A stretch of DNA of 64,000 nt from Paenibacillus radicis (ex Xue et al. 2023). Its GTDB lineage: Bacteria > Bacillota > Bacilli > Paenibacillales > NBRC-103111. The stretch is taken from NCBI RefSeq assembly GCF_024722015.1, contig NZ_JANQBD010000006.1, positions 1-64,000 of the forward strand, given 5' to 3'. Below are positions 44,620 to 52,406 of the stretch, piece after piece. The position numbers and the translations under genes were made by a program. The notes under the pieces were generated by a model. It had not been told where the DNA came from, made no database searches, and worked only from the letters and a program-made list of their open reading frames with translations. Each line of letters begins with the position of its first letter. Positions within the stretch are counted from its first letter, which is position 1.

Positions 44620-45609
44620 CTATAGTTTCCGGGCGATAATAACAACCCAATCTTGATCCTCATAGTGCTCGGCAATAGTAAACCCAACAGCCGTCAACCC
44701 TTTTTCCACATCGTCCTGCTTGCTCTTGATGACACCTGATACAACATAAGTTCCGCCTTGGGCCAGCACATCATAGACATCCTTTACGAACATCAGAATG
44801 ATTTCGGCCAGTATGTTCGCTACGACTACCTGTACAGGAATTTTTACACCCAATGCAGAAACAGGAGCATCTGACGAGCCTTCCAAAGTACTTTCCCGCA
44901 GTACCTGCAGCAAATCGCTTTGTTTTACCGTAATGTGACTTTCGAGTCCATTCAATCGACTATTCTCGTTGGCACTAGATACGGCCACAGGATCCAAGTC
45001 CAGCGCTAGAACATGCTTCGCTCCAAGCTTAGCCGCCGCTATGGCAAGCACACCGGAGCCGGTACCTACATCAATCACATCATCGCCGCTTTGGACAACT
45101 TTCTCCAAGGTCCGCAAGCATAATGAGGTTGTTGCATGCGTTCCAGTACCAAAAGCCATTCCCGGGTCCAATTCAATAATTAATTCCTCCGGTCCGGGGG
45201 TGTAGTCCTCCCATGTAGGCTTGATCGTTAAGCGTTCCGAAATGCGAATCGGCTTGAAATACTGTTTCCACGCATTAGCCCAATCCTCATCATCCACTTC
45301 CTTAAGCTCAAATTCAGGGCTGCCTGTATCGATATCGTACTCAGCCAGTTGAACAACGGACTGCTTCAATTCCTCCATCACTGCTTCCATGTCAGTTCCT
45401 TCAGAAAAGTAGCCTTTTATAACCGCTCTCCCTTCCGGAATATCATTAAAAGGCAGTTCATACCATTGGCCTAACGAAGTGTCTCTCTTCTTGTTCAATG
45501 TACCGGATTCTTCAATAGAAACACCACCGGCACCTAACTCATGTATAAAATTCGAAATCATTTCAATTGCTTCCTCAGTTGTATGTACCGTCACTTCATG
45601 CCAGCGCAC
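44620..45609 (-). CDS. prmA: Ribosomal protein L11 methyltransferase PrmA
   Basis: SAM-dependent protein methyltransferase modifying ribosomal protein L11, 329 residues. An N-terminal L11-binding domain (MRWHEVTVHTTEEAIEMISN) is followed by the catalytic domain with ELDPGMAFGTGTHATTSLCL, VIDVGTGSGVLAIAAA and VVVANILAEII. The region near 235-255 is a short extra loop. The start is GTG 45609 with a strong AAGGAGG. A promoter-like pair lies at 45738-45766. Confidence 0.96.
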   Translation of the reverse strand: MRWHEVTVHTTEEAIEMISNFIHELGAGGVSIEESGTLNKKRDTSLGQWYELPFNDIPEGRAVIKGYFSEGTDMEAVMEELKQSVVQLAEYDIDTGSPEFELKEVDDEDWANAWKQYFKPIRISERLTIKPTWEDYTPGPEELIIELDPGMAFGTGTHATTSLCLRTLEKVVQSGDDVIDVGTGSGVLAIAAAKLGAKHVLALDLDPVAVSSANENSRLNGLESHITVKQSDLLQVLRESTLEGSSDAPVSALGVKIPVQVVVANILAEIILMFVKDVYDVLAQGGTYVVSGVIKSKQDDVEKGLTAVGFTIAEHYEDQDWVVIIARKL

Positions 45610-45737
45610 TTTTGTATCCTCCTTGGAGTTTTCATTGGAAAACCTGTATTTTAAGCTTAAGCTGAGTTATAACGCCAGCAAAAACTGTCTCATATGCATA
45701 TGCTGAGCTACAGCTCATAAAATTGCACATGATTACC

Positions 45738-45766
45738 AGTATACTATACTTGACCGCACCGGTAAA
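45738..45766 (-). promoter_or_regulatory. Candidate promoter of prmA-M50-rsmE-mtaB
   Basis: On the minus strand TTTACC (45761-45766) and TATACT (45738-45743) are 17 bases apart, about 130 bp upstream of prmA and just beyond the terminator of the preceding gene. Matches to the sigma-A consensus are 4/6 and 5/6. Confidence 0.4.
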
Positions 45767-45828
45767 ATAGCAGACTTGGAAAGCTTTCAATAATACAGTT
45801 TACAAGCTCTATTTTTCAGATAGAAGTG

Positions 45829-45876
45829 GACAACAAAAATGGCCTCTGCAAAAGAGTTACCTTTGCAGGGGCCATT
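45829..45876 (-). terminator. Rho-independent terminator after the secreted repeat protein
   Basis: TGGCCTCTGCAAAAG (45840 onward) pairs with CTTTGCAGGGGCCA with one G-U pair, around a six-base loop. Read leftward it is followed by TTTTTGTTG. This is one of the strongest terminators in the window. Confidence 0.85.
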
Positions 45877-45901
45877 GGATATTGTTCAATACATAAAGAA
45901 C

Positions 45902-46948
45902 CTAATTTAACGCATTTATTGCGGCTTGGATGTCAATACTGGCTTGATTCAACAGCTCTTCTTTCTCCTTATCGGAGATTAGTCCGTTAAGATAAACCTC
46001 CTCGATATCTTTTCCCCACAACCCTTTCAGGTTAACCATTAACTCATAGGTGGAAATCCCTGAAATTTGAGATAGCTTCAAGCCGCTGCTAAGTGCTTCA
46101 TTAAGCTCGTTCGCATCATATTCTGCAGTGAATAAGGAAATATCCTGAATGATCGATTTTTCACGTTTTTTTAACAATGCTGCACCATCAAAATTCGATT
46201 GAACTTGCTGGACCGTTACAGTAATACCGCCCGGAGTTTCAATTCCTGTTCGGATTGCCTGCAATGCCTCTTCCTTGTATGTCGAAGCTTGCTCAGATGA
46301 AATAGTACCTTCCGCCTCAGCTTGCTCAAGCTGTTGATAGATCGGCTGCTGCAATCCCTTTACCAGCTGCGCTGAATCTAACCGGGTTGCCTGTACCAGC
46401 GTTGCACCATTCTGCAAACGATCCTGAACATCTATGTTATCATCCTCGGATAATGTAATGGCAGCCGAATTGAGCGACGACATACGACTTTGAAGAACCG
46501 CTTTAAAATCGAATGCCTTCAAACTGCCTCCCCTGTAACCCGGAATCGATAACACTTCCAGCGTCTTACTTTTCATTTCTTTGCTTAAGTTATCCAATTC
46601 ATCAACACTCGCTGCAAAATTATTTGCTGCATTGGCAACGGTTTGGTCAGCTAACTTGAACAGCTCACTGGACAAGTTCCCATTCAAACCTGAAGCTTGG
46701 CTTAATGTTTGTCCAGAGGCCAAAGCATCCAGAATATCACTCAAATCCTTGTTTGCAACCCCGGACGTATTAACAACCATCAATCTCATCCAGTCCGTTA
46801 ATATTTTATTGCTATCCAAAGGAGCTTTAACAATGACAACTGCATCATCGTCATCTGCATATACAGATGGCGTCAAAGCCATTGTTCCATTAAATAATAA
46901 TGCTGCGGAAAGCATACCTACCATAAATTGTGTTTTTCTTCTTTTCAT
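45902..46948 (-). CDS. Secreted protein with three internal helical repeats, unknown function
   Basis: A 348-residue exported protein not recognised by name. The signal peptide spans residues 1-33 (MKRRKTQFMVGMLSAALLFN, then cleavage near SVYA/DDDD). The mature part is helical and repeats a unit: ALASGQTLSQASGL, RLQNGATLVQATRL and ALSSGLKLSQISGI, each about 65-130 residues apart. The second and third are followed by similar GTISSEQ/GLISDKE segments and a final helix. No catalytic residues stand out; a binding or envelope-stress role is only a guess. Start ATG 46948 has GGAG seven bases before it. It is monocistronic, with its own terminator and a leader containing three dyads. Confidence 0.75.
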   Translation of the reverse strand: MKRRKTQFMVGMLSAALLFNGTMALTPSVYADDDDAVVIVKAPLDSNKILTDWMRLMVVNTSGVANKDLSDILDALASGQTLSQASGLNGNLSSELFKLADQTVANAANNFAASVDELDNLSKEMKSKTLEVLSIPGYRGGSLKAFDFKAVLQSRMSSLNSAAITLSEDDNIDVQDRLQNGATLVQATRLDSAQLVKGLQQPIYQQLEQAEAEGTISSEQASTYKEEALQAIRTGIETPGGITVTVQQVQSNFDGAALLKKREKSIIQDISLFTAEYDANELNEALSSGLKLSQISGISTYELMVNLKGLWGKDIEEVYLNGLISDKEKEELLNQASIDIQAAINALN

Positions 46949-46981
46949 TGTTTTTCTCCATCCTGTCTCTATATGTATTTC

Positions 46982-47043
46982 ATTTCGCACAGGAAATGTA
47001 TGATTTCTTTATATTTCTTATACGAAATGTTTCTATGCGAAAT
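46982..47043 (-). promoter_or_regulatory. Three tandem ATTTC/GAAAT dyads upstream of the secreted protein
   Basis: Dyads ATTTC-N6-GAAAT occur at 46982-46997 and 47013-47028, and GTTTC-N5-GAAAT at 47029-47043. They cover the region 34-95 bp before the start codon where promoter and leader should be. This pattern suggests cooperative binding of a dimeric regulator. I cannot assign it to a known family. Confidence 0.5.
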
Positions 47044-47170
47044 ATATCACAGAGATTGTTTTTTGTGTGGGTCTTTTTTTTGAAATGTTTGAACATAATA
47101 TGAACTTTTTGTAAAGAAAAAGAGGCTGTCCCAAAAGGGTATCAGTGAATGAATCAGTCCCAAGGATGTA

Positions 47171-47220
47171 CAAAAACGCCTCCAAAACCACCATGTAAGC
47201 GGAAATGGAAGCGTCTTTTT
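47171..47220. terminator. Bidirectional hairpin inside the inverted-repeat relic
   Basis: ACGCCTCC (47176-47183) pairs with GGAAGCGT (47207-47214), with A-tract on the left and CTTTTT on the right, so it could terminate in both directions. Confidence 0.5.
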
Positions 47221-47687
47221 CGTAGGGAAATTCCCCTCAGAGTGGGGGTTCGAAGATCCAGAAATGAGTTCGGCCGCTTTTGGATGTTGCTTAAGTGATG
47301 GGGCAAGAAGCGATGTTCAAAGGCTGTTTTCAATCTAGAGGAGACCATGATTTGTCGGGGCCGCTGCGAAAGAAAATAGATGGAAATTGTAACGCTAATC
47401 CAGCGTGGATATCGCCTGAAATCAATCTAACTGGAAAAACTAACTCTAATATAGGTGAAATGGTCGATATTAGCCAAAATACGTAGAATTAGCATGAGGA
47501 ATTCCAGCTATAAGGCTTGGAACACTATTTTCGGAGTAACTAACTTGACATTTTCCTGATAATTTTGCACAGAGTGCGCCAAAATGCCATGCAATGCCGT
47601 AACCGAACCCCGAACCCGATACCCGCGATGAGCACGCGCTGGAAAGCGACCTCATCTTATTCATTCTAAGAATACACAAGAATGTGC

Positions 47688-47729
47688 AAAAGAGCCTTCA
47701 ACTATTAAAGTGGAATTGAGGGCTCTTTT
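47688..47729. terminator. Second bidirectional hairpin inside the relic
   Basis: AAAAGAGCCTTCAA (47688-47701) pairs with TTGAGGGCTCTTTT (47716-47729) with a single G-U pair. The flanking A and T tracts allow termination on either strand. Read leftward it could serve the small gene at 47825-48220. Confidence 0.6.
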
Positions 47730-47824
47730 GCTACCATCTATTCAGTATAAAATGGTGGAGGGGTTGTCTCAAAATGTCTTTTGGGACACCCTCTTAATAG
47801 GTACATGCAGCTGTTCTTCTTACT

Positions 47825-48220
47825 TTATACTTGTCCACCAGCATCACGTATAACGCGCAGAGCTTGGTCATAGCTTTGATCGTTAACTACAACGGTAAGC
47901 AATGTATCCAAGCCGTTAATCCCTCCATAATCCTCGATAGAGCCGTCCGATGCTCTTGGTGCGCTTAGACCACTTGCATCCGTATTAGCCGCAGCCAATA
48001 TGCTTGAATCGATATCTAATCCATCCGCCCCAAGATCCAAGTAAGCTAAACCAGGGAAATTTCCGCTAACCGGATTGATAGATTCACTTACTCCATCGCC
48101 AGAGAACTGTCCTATCTTATCAATAGACATATCGATCACCCTCAGAGCTTTTAGCTTGGGCAAAACACTTTCTGCTTCGGCCGGTGAACGGAAATATGCC
48201 AGTATGCCTTTCTCAGTCAT
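47825..48220 (-). CDS. Small conserved-type protein of unknown function
   Basis: A 131-residue soluble protein. The opening MTEKGILAYFRSPAEAESVL and the closing LDTLLTVVVNDQSYDQALRV look like the two strands and helices of a ferredoxin-like fold, as in Bacillus stress proteins of the YflT/GsiB-neighbour kind, but this is only a fold-level impression. The middle is rich in Gly, Ser, Asp and Ala. ATG 48220 has AGAGGT six bases upstream; an open extension of eight codons is less likely. It lies 35 bp after the YfhD-like gene, so both may be co-transcribed. Confidence 0.65.
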   Translation of the reverse strand: MTEKGILAYFRSPAEAESVLPKLKALRVIDMSIDKIGQFSGDGVSESINPVSGNFPGLAYLDLGADGLDIDSSILAAANTDASGLSAPRASDGSIEDYGGINGLDTLLTVVVNDQSYDQALRVIRDAGGQV

Positions 48221-48255
48221 CCTAATACCTCTCTTCGTAACCAAGTGGAGTAATG

Positions 48256-48408
48256 CTATTCTTGTCTTGCGTCAGCTTCTTTAGCTCTTTCCACTGCCCT
48301 CAAATCATCCTCATCAGCAACTTCTGCATTGAAATCGACATCTTCATTTTTCCCGTCAGCCACATTTTGCTGTTTCAGTTGGAAGTGTTGTTTTTCCTTA
48401 TGTGTCAT
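48256..48408 (-). CDS. YfhD-like small protein
   Basis: A 50-residue hydrophilic protein. NEDVDFNAEVADEDDLRAVE followed by RAKEADARQE matches the core pattern of the YfhD family (acidic D-V-E-F-x-x-E-x-A-D, then an Ala/Arg-rich helix), which is found only in spore-forming bacilli. Function is unknown. The chosen ATG 48408 has a weak GAGGGA; the frame continues 14 codons upstream without better support. Confidence 0.6.
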   Translation of the reverse strand: MTHKEKQHFQLKQQNVADGKNEDVDFNAEVADEDDLRAVERAKEADARQE

Positions 48409-48483
48409 TGAAAAAATCCCTCGCTTTATATGTCTTTTTAAACGCTCCACCTATTCTCCGCAATAAAGTAAAATCTATTCAAC

Positions 48484-48524
48484 ACAAAAAAACACAGCAG
48501 ACGAATAACCCTTCTGCTGTGTTT
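48484..48524 (-). terminator. Rho-independent terminator of the heat-shock operon after dnaJ
   Basis: AACACAGCAGA (48491-48501) pairs perfectly with TCTGCTGTGTT (48513-48523). Read leftward it is followed by TTTTTTGTGTT. It ends hrcA-chaperonin-grpE-dnaK-dnaJ. Confidence 0.88.
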
Positions 48525-48533
48525 ACGTATAAA

Positions 48534-49658
48534 TTAATCTCCAAGAAAAGCCTTTTTCATTCGTTCAAAAATAGATTGGTTCTGCTCGTGAGTGTGCTCG
48601 CCGCTTTGACGTGCAAATTCCCGCAGCAATTCCTTTTGTTCTTCGTTCATAGTAGTTGGAGTAACAACGACGACTTTAACGTGCTGATCGCCTTGACCAT
48701 ATCCCCGTAAGCGAGGCACCCCTTTGGACTTCAGGCGGAAATAAGTATCCGTCTGTGTACCCGCAGGAATTTTCAGCTTAATTTTTTCAGTTAAGGTTGG
48801 AATCTCGATCTCGTCACCCAATGCAGCTTGCGCGAAGGTAAGCGGGATTTCACAATAAATATCATCGCCTTCTCGTTCAAAGAAGTCATGGGCTTTAACT
48901 CGAATAACAACGTACAAATCACCGGAAGGACCGCCTTTAGTTCCTGCTTCTCCTTCACCAGTAACACGAAGCTGCGCCCCGTCATCAACACCGGCTGGAA
49001 TATTCAAGTGTATGGTGCGCTGTTTTTTCACTTTACCAGTACCGTGGCATGTTCCGCATTTATCTTTAATCGTTACACCTTGACCACCGCAGCCTGAGCA
49101 TACGCGACGGTTAACAATCCGACCAAATGCCGTATTCTGCACCACTTCCTGCTGCCCGCTGCCATGACAAATCGAGCAGGTTTCCGGTTTCGTCCCAGGC
49201 TTCGCCCCATTGCCATGACAAGTATCACATGACTCGGTGCGTGGAATATGAATATCCGTTTCCTTGCCGAAAACCGCCTCTTTAAACTCAATGGTCATTG
49301 TATACTGAAGATCATTACCCCGCTGAGGTGCATTCGGATTGCGTCGTTGCCCGCCACCTCCGCCGCCAAAAAACATATCGAACAAGTCGCCAAAGCCGCC
49401 GCCGAAATCAGCGTTTCCGCCGCCACCCATACCTTGGTTCGGGTCGACATGGCCAAATCGATCATACTGAGCTTTTTTCTGATCATCACTCAATACATCG
49501 TAGGCTTCCTTTGCTTCTTTGAACTTTGTTTCCGCATCAGCGGCCTTGTTCACATCCGGGTGGTACTGACGGGCCATTTGCCGGTATGCTTTCTTTAGAT
49601 CGTCCTGCGATGCATTCTTGCTAACCCCAAGCACTTCGTAGTAATCGCGTTTACTCAT
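48534..49658 (-). CDS. dnaJ: Chaperone DnaJ
   Basis: Hsp40 co-chaperone, 374 residues, stimulating DnaK ATPase. The J domain contains YHPDVN. A Gly/Phe-rich linker ([19 protein letters not shown]) follows, then four CxxCxGxG zinc repeats ([32 protein letters not shown]) and the C-terminal client-binding domain. All four zinc motifs are intact. Start ATG 49658 has GGGAG seven bases upstream; six earlier codons are open but unsupported. Confidence 0.99.
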   Translation of the reverse strand: MSKRDYYEVLGVSKNASQDDLKKAYRQMARQYHPDVNKAADAETKFKEAKEAYDVLSDDQKKAQYDRFGHVDPNQGMGGGGNADFGGGFGDLFDMFFGGGGGGQRRNPNAPQRGNDLQYTMTIEFKEAVFGKETDIHIPRTESCDTCHGNGAKPGTKPETCSICHGSGQQEVVQNTAFGRIVNRRVCSGCGGQGVTIKDKCGTCHGTGKVKKQRTIHLNIPAGVDDGAQLRVTGEGEAGTKGGPSGDLYVVIRVKAHDFFEREGDDIYCEIPLTFAQAALGDEIEIPTLTEKIKLKIPAGTQTDTYFRLKSKGVPRLRGYGQGDQHVKVVVVTPTTMNEEQKELLREFARQSGEHTHEQNQSIFERMKKAFLGD

Positions 49659-49746
49659 TATCCCACTCCCATTCATAAGACCATAGAAAATCCCCCGCTA
49701 TCCACAGAAATTTGCTCCGCATAATTTCTTAAGCAACAAAGGGAAA

Positions 49747-49771
49747 GTCAAAGCCGAAAAACGGCTTTGAC
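49747..49771 (-). other. Stem-loop between dnaK and dnaJ
   Basis: GTCAAAGCCG (49747-49756) pairs perfectly with CGGCTTTGAC (49762-49771) around five A residues. The following U-tract is broken (TTTCCCTTTG), so it may act as a partial terminator or a stabiliser that sets the dnaK to dnaJ ratio. Confidence 0.6.
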
Positions 49772-49803
49772 CTTTCATTCAACCTATGCTTTTTTGGCTC
49801 TTA

Positions 49804-51648
49804 TTAGTTGTTTTTCTTCTCGTCAACAACTTCGAAGTCAGCGTCTACGACGTTATCTTTCTTCGCTGCGCCTTCCGGACCTGCTGCACCAGCTTCACCC
49901 GCTTGAGCTTGCTGCGCCGCTTGCTCATACAGCTTCACGGACAACTGCTGTACGATTTCGGTCAAAGCCTCAGTAGATGCTTTAATTTCATCCAGGTTGT
50001 CGCCTTCAAGAGCTTTTTTCACTTTTTCTTTGGCTTCATTTGCCTTGTCGATTTCAGCTTGATCTACTTTGTCGCCAAGATCCTTGATCGTTTTATCAAC
50101 AGAGTAAACAAGTTGATCCGCGTTGTTGCGGGCTTCAACAAGCTCTTTACGCTTACGGTCTTCTTCCGCATTGGATTCAGCATCCTTCATCATGCGGTCG
50201 ATTTCCTCATCGGACAAGCCGCTGGAGGAAGTGATCGTAATTTTATGGCTTTTGCCTGTTCCTTTATCCGTTGCATTAACATTAACAATACCATTGGAGT
50301 CAATGTCAAAAGTAACTTCAATTTGCGGAATACCGCGCGGTGCCGGAGGAATATCACCCAGCATGAAGCGGCCCAATGTTTTATTATCATTAGCCATAGC
50401 GCGCTCGCCTTGCAGAACATGGATTTCCACGCTTGGTTGGTTATCGGCATAAGTAGTGTAAACTTGGGATTTAGTTGTAGGAATAGTAGTGTTGCGGTCG
50501 ATCATTTTAGTAAATACGCCACCCGCAGTTTCAATACCCAAGGATAACGGAGTTACGTCAAGAAGTACTACGTCTTTCACATCACCCGTTAGTACGCCTG
50601 CTTGCACAGCTGCGCCCAAAGCAACAACTTCATCTGGATTTACACCTTTGTGAGGCTCTTTTCCGATAAGCTTCTTAACAGCTTCCTGTACGGCAGGAAT
50701 CCGTGTGGAACCGCCGACAAGAACAACTTTATCGATTTGGTTAGGGGATAGCCCAGCATCACTCAAAGCTTGACGAGTAGGTCCCATCGTTCTTTCTACC
50801 AAAGCAGCCGTAATTTCATCAAATTTAGCACGAGTCAGGTTGATTTCCAAATGCTGAGGCACTCCATCAACCACAGTGATAAATGGCAAGGAAACGGTTG
50901 TAGTCAATACGCCGGAAAGCTCTTTCTTTGCTTTTTCCGCAGCATCCTTAAGACGTTGAACAGCTGCTTTATCTTTGCTTAGATCAATGCTGTGCTCTTT
51001 TTTGAATTCTGCTACCAAATAGTCGATAACAACTTGGTCAAAATCATCTCCGCCCAAACGGTTGTCGCCGCTGGTTGCTTTTACTTCGAAGATACCTTCG
51101 CCAAGCTCAAGGATCGATACGTCAAATGTACCGCCGCCCAAGTCATATACAAGAATAGTATGATCTTCGGATTTCTCCATACCATAAGCCAAAGCGGATG
51201 CTGTCGGCTCGTTGACAATACGAAGCACTTCTAGACCGGCAATTTTGCCTGCATCCTTAGTTGCTTGACGTTGGCTGTCGTTGAAATAAGCAGGAACCGT
51301 AATTACAGCTTGTGTTACCGTAGTTCCCAAATAAGCTTCTGCATCGGCCTTCAGCTTCTGAAGGATGATAGCGGAAATCTCTTGAGGTGTATAGGTTGTA
51401 CCCTCAATCGTTTCCTTATGACTAGTACCCATATGGCGTTTGATCGAGATTACAGTACGATCCGGATTTGTAATGGCTTGACGTTTGGCCGTTTCGCCTA
51501 CAACGCGTTCGCCATCCTTCTTGAAGCCTACAACAGAAGGTGTTGTACGATTGCCTTCCGCGTTTGGAATAACAACGGCCTCGCCGCCTTCCATAACAGC
51601 AACGCAGGAGTTGGTTGTTCCTAAGTCGATACCAATTACTTTACTCAT
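49804..51648 (-). CDS. dnaK: Chaperone DnaK (Hsp70)
   Basis: ATP-dependent Hsp70 of 614 residues. Nucleotide-binding marks: [20 protein letters not shown] at the start, [16 protein letters not shown] and [17 protein letters not shown]. The substrate-binding domain begins near [14 protein letters not shown]. The C-terminus ends in a Gly/Ala-rich linker and acidic tail ([12 protein letters not shown]). It is the shorter Gram-positive form. SD AAAGGAGGATT precedes the ATG. The 108 bp upstream of it separate it from grpE without a terminator. Confidence 0.99.
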   Translation of the reverse strand: MSKVIGIDLGTTNSCVAVMEGGEAVVIPNAEGNRTTPSVVGFKKDGERVVGETAKRQAITNPDRTVISIKRHMGTSHKETIEGTTYTPQEISAIILQKLKADAEAYLGTTVTQAVITVPAYFNDSQRQATKDAGKIAGLEVLRIVNEPTASALAYGMEKSEDHTILVYDLGGGTFDVSILELGEGIFEVKATSGDNRLGGDDFDQVVIDYLVAEFKKEHSIDLSKDKAAVQRLKDAAEKAKKELSGVLTTTVSLPFITVVDGVPQHLEINLTRAKFDEITAALVERTMGPTRQALSDAGLSPNQIDKVVLVGGSTRIPAVQEAVKKLIGKEPHKGVNPDEVVALGAAVQAGVLTGDVKDVVLLDVTPLSLGIETAGGVFTKMIDRNTTIPTTKSQVYTTYADNQPSVEIHVLQGERAMANDNKTLGRFMLGDIPPAPRGIPQIEVTFDIDSNGIVNVNATDKGTGKSHKITITSSSGLSDEEIDRMMKDAESNAEEDRKRKELVEARNNADQLVYSVDKTIKDLGDKVDQAEIDKANEAKEKVKKALEGDNLDEIKASTEALTEIVQQLSVKLYEQAAQQAQAGEAGAAGPEGAAKKDNVVDADFEVVDEKKNN

Positions 51649-51756
51649 GTCAGATAATCCTCCTTTAATTTTGAAGCCATATTCACTAATCTATGTGGAA
51701 GAACGAAAAATGTCTGATAATCCAAGTAAACAACTCGCTAATTAAGTCATAATTAA

Positions 51757-52344
51757 TTAAGAGCTCACTTTTACCATCGCAGGGCGAAGAACTTTATCTT
51801 TCAATAAATAGCCCTTTTGAATTTCTTCTACTACAATACCCTCTTCATGCTCTTCGGACTCAACCTGCATAATGGCTTGGTGGAATTCCGGATTGAACGG
51901 TTGTCCTACGGATTCCATAGCTTGCAAGCCTTCGTTCGCAAGAGCTTGGTCCAATTGGCGGGAGATCATGTCTACACCTTTATGCAGCGCTTCATAATCC
52001 TTACCCTCTTGGCCTGCGTTCAAAGCGCGTTCCAAGTTGTCCAATACAGGTAAAAGCTGCTCAATAACTTTCATAGAAGCATATTTAGCAAACTCTTCCT
52101 TTTCCAGGCGGGTTCTTCTTCTAAAATTGTCAAAATCCGCTTGGGCCCGCAGATAACGTTGGTAGTTCTCCTCAGATTCCTTGCGCAGCTGCTCAAGCTC
52201 CTGCTCGGAAGCTTGCTCTTGAGCGGCCTCTTCAGCTTCTGTGGACATGTTATTGGCATTTTCTACGTCACCGGGATATGTAGTATCCACATTTTGTTCG
52301 GTGTCCGCAGTAACTTCTGTCTGATTTTTTTGATTTGCACTCAA
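51757..52344 (-). CDS. grpE: Nucleotide exchange factor GrpE
   Basis: Exchange factor for DnaK, 195 residues. The disordered Glu/Gln-rich N-terminus and long coiled coil (AAQEQASEQELEQLRKES) lead to the conserved core RAQADFDNFRRRTRLEKEEF and the C-terminal beta-domain with LLKDKVLRPAMVKVS. The start is TTG 52344 with a strong AGGAGGTG. It lies 62 bp downstream of the chaperonin stop, in the same unit. Confidence 0.97.
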   Translation of the reverse strand: MSANQKNQTEVTADTEQNVDTTYPGDVENANNMSTEAEEAAQEQASEQELEQLRKESEENYQRYLRAQADFDNFRRRTRLEKEEFAKYASMKVIEQLLPVLDNLERALNAGQEGKDYEALHKGVDMISRQLDQALANEGLQAMESVGQPFNPEFHQAIMQVESEEHEEGIVVEEIQKGYLLKDKVLRPAMVKVSS

Positions 52345-52406
52345 TTTCTGTCACCTCCTTGATCCGAATCCACAATACTCTCTCTACTATTCTAACCACA
52401 ACCCCG

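Larger units (their letters stand above)
47120..47795. mobile_element. 676-bp inverted-repeat relic (MITE or decayed IS)
   Basis: Terminal inverted repeats of 18 bp bound the stretch: AAGAGGCTGTCCCAAAAG at 47120-47137 and its reverse complement with one mismatch at 47778-47795. The GTGTCCCAAAA-type ends resemble those of IS1182-like elements. No open frame longer than about 70 codons exists inside, and none looks like transposase, so the element is either non-autonomous or badly decayed. No clear target-site duplication was seen. Two strong hairpins lie inside. Confidence 0.6.

Noticed and set aside
47154-47679. Three short ORFs inside the inverted-repeat relic
   Set aside because: All are under 70 codons, lack SD sequences and resemble no transposase; treated as non-coding.
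49786-50547. 253-codon plus-strand ORF antisense to dnaK
   Set aside because: A well-known type of mirror ORF opposite dnaK caused by its codon usage; Phe/Cys-rich translation with no domain.
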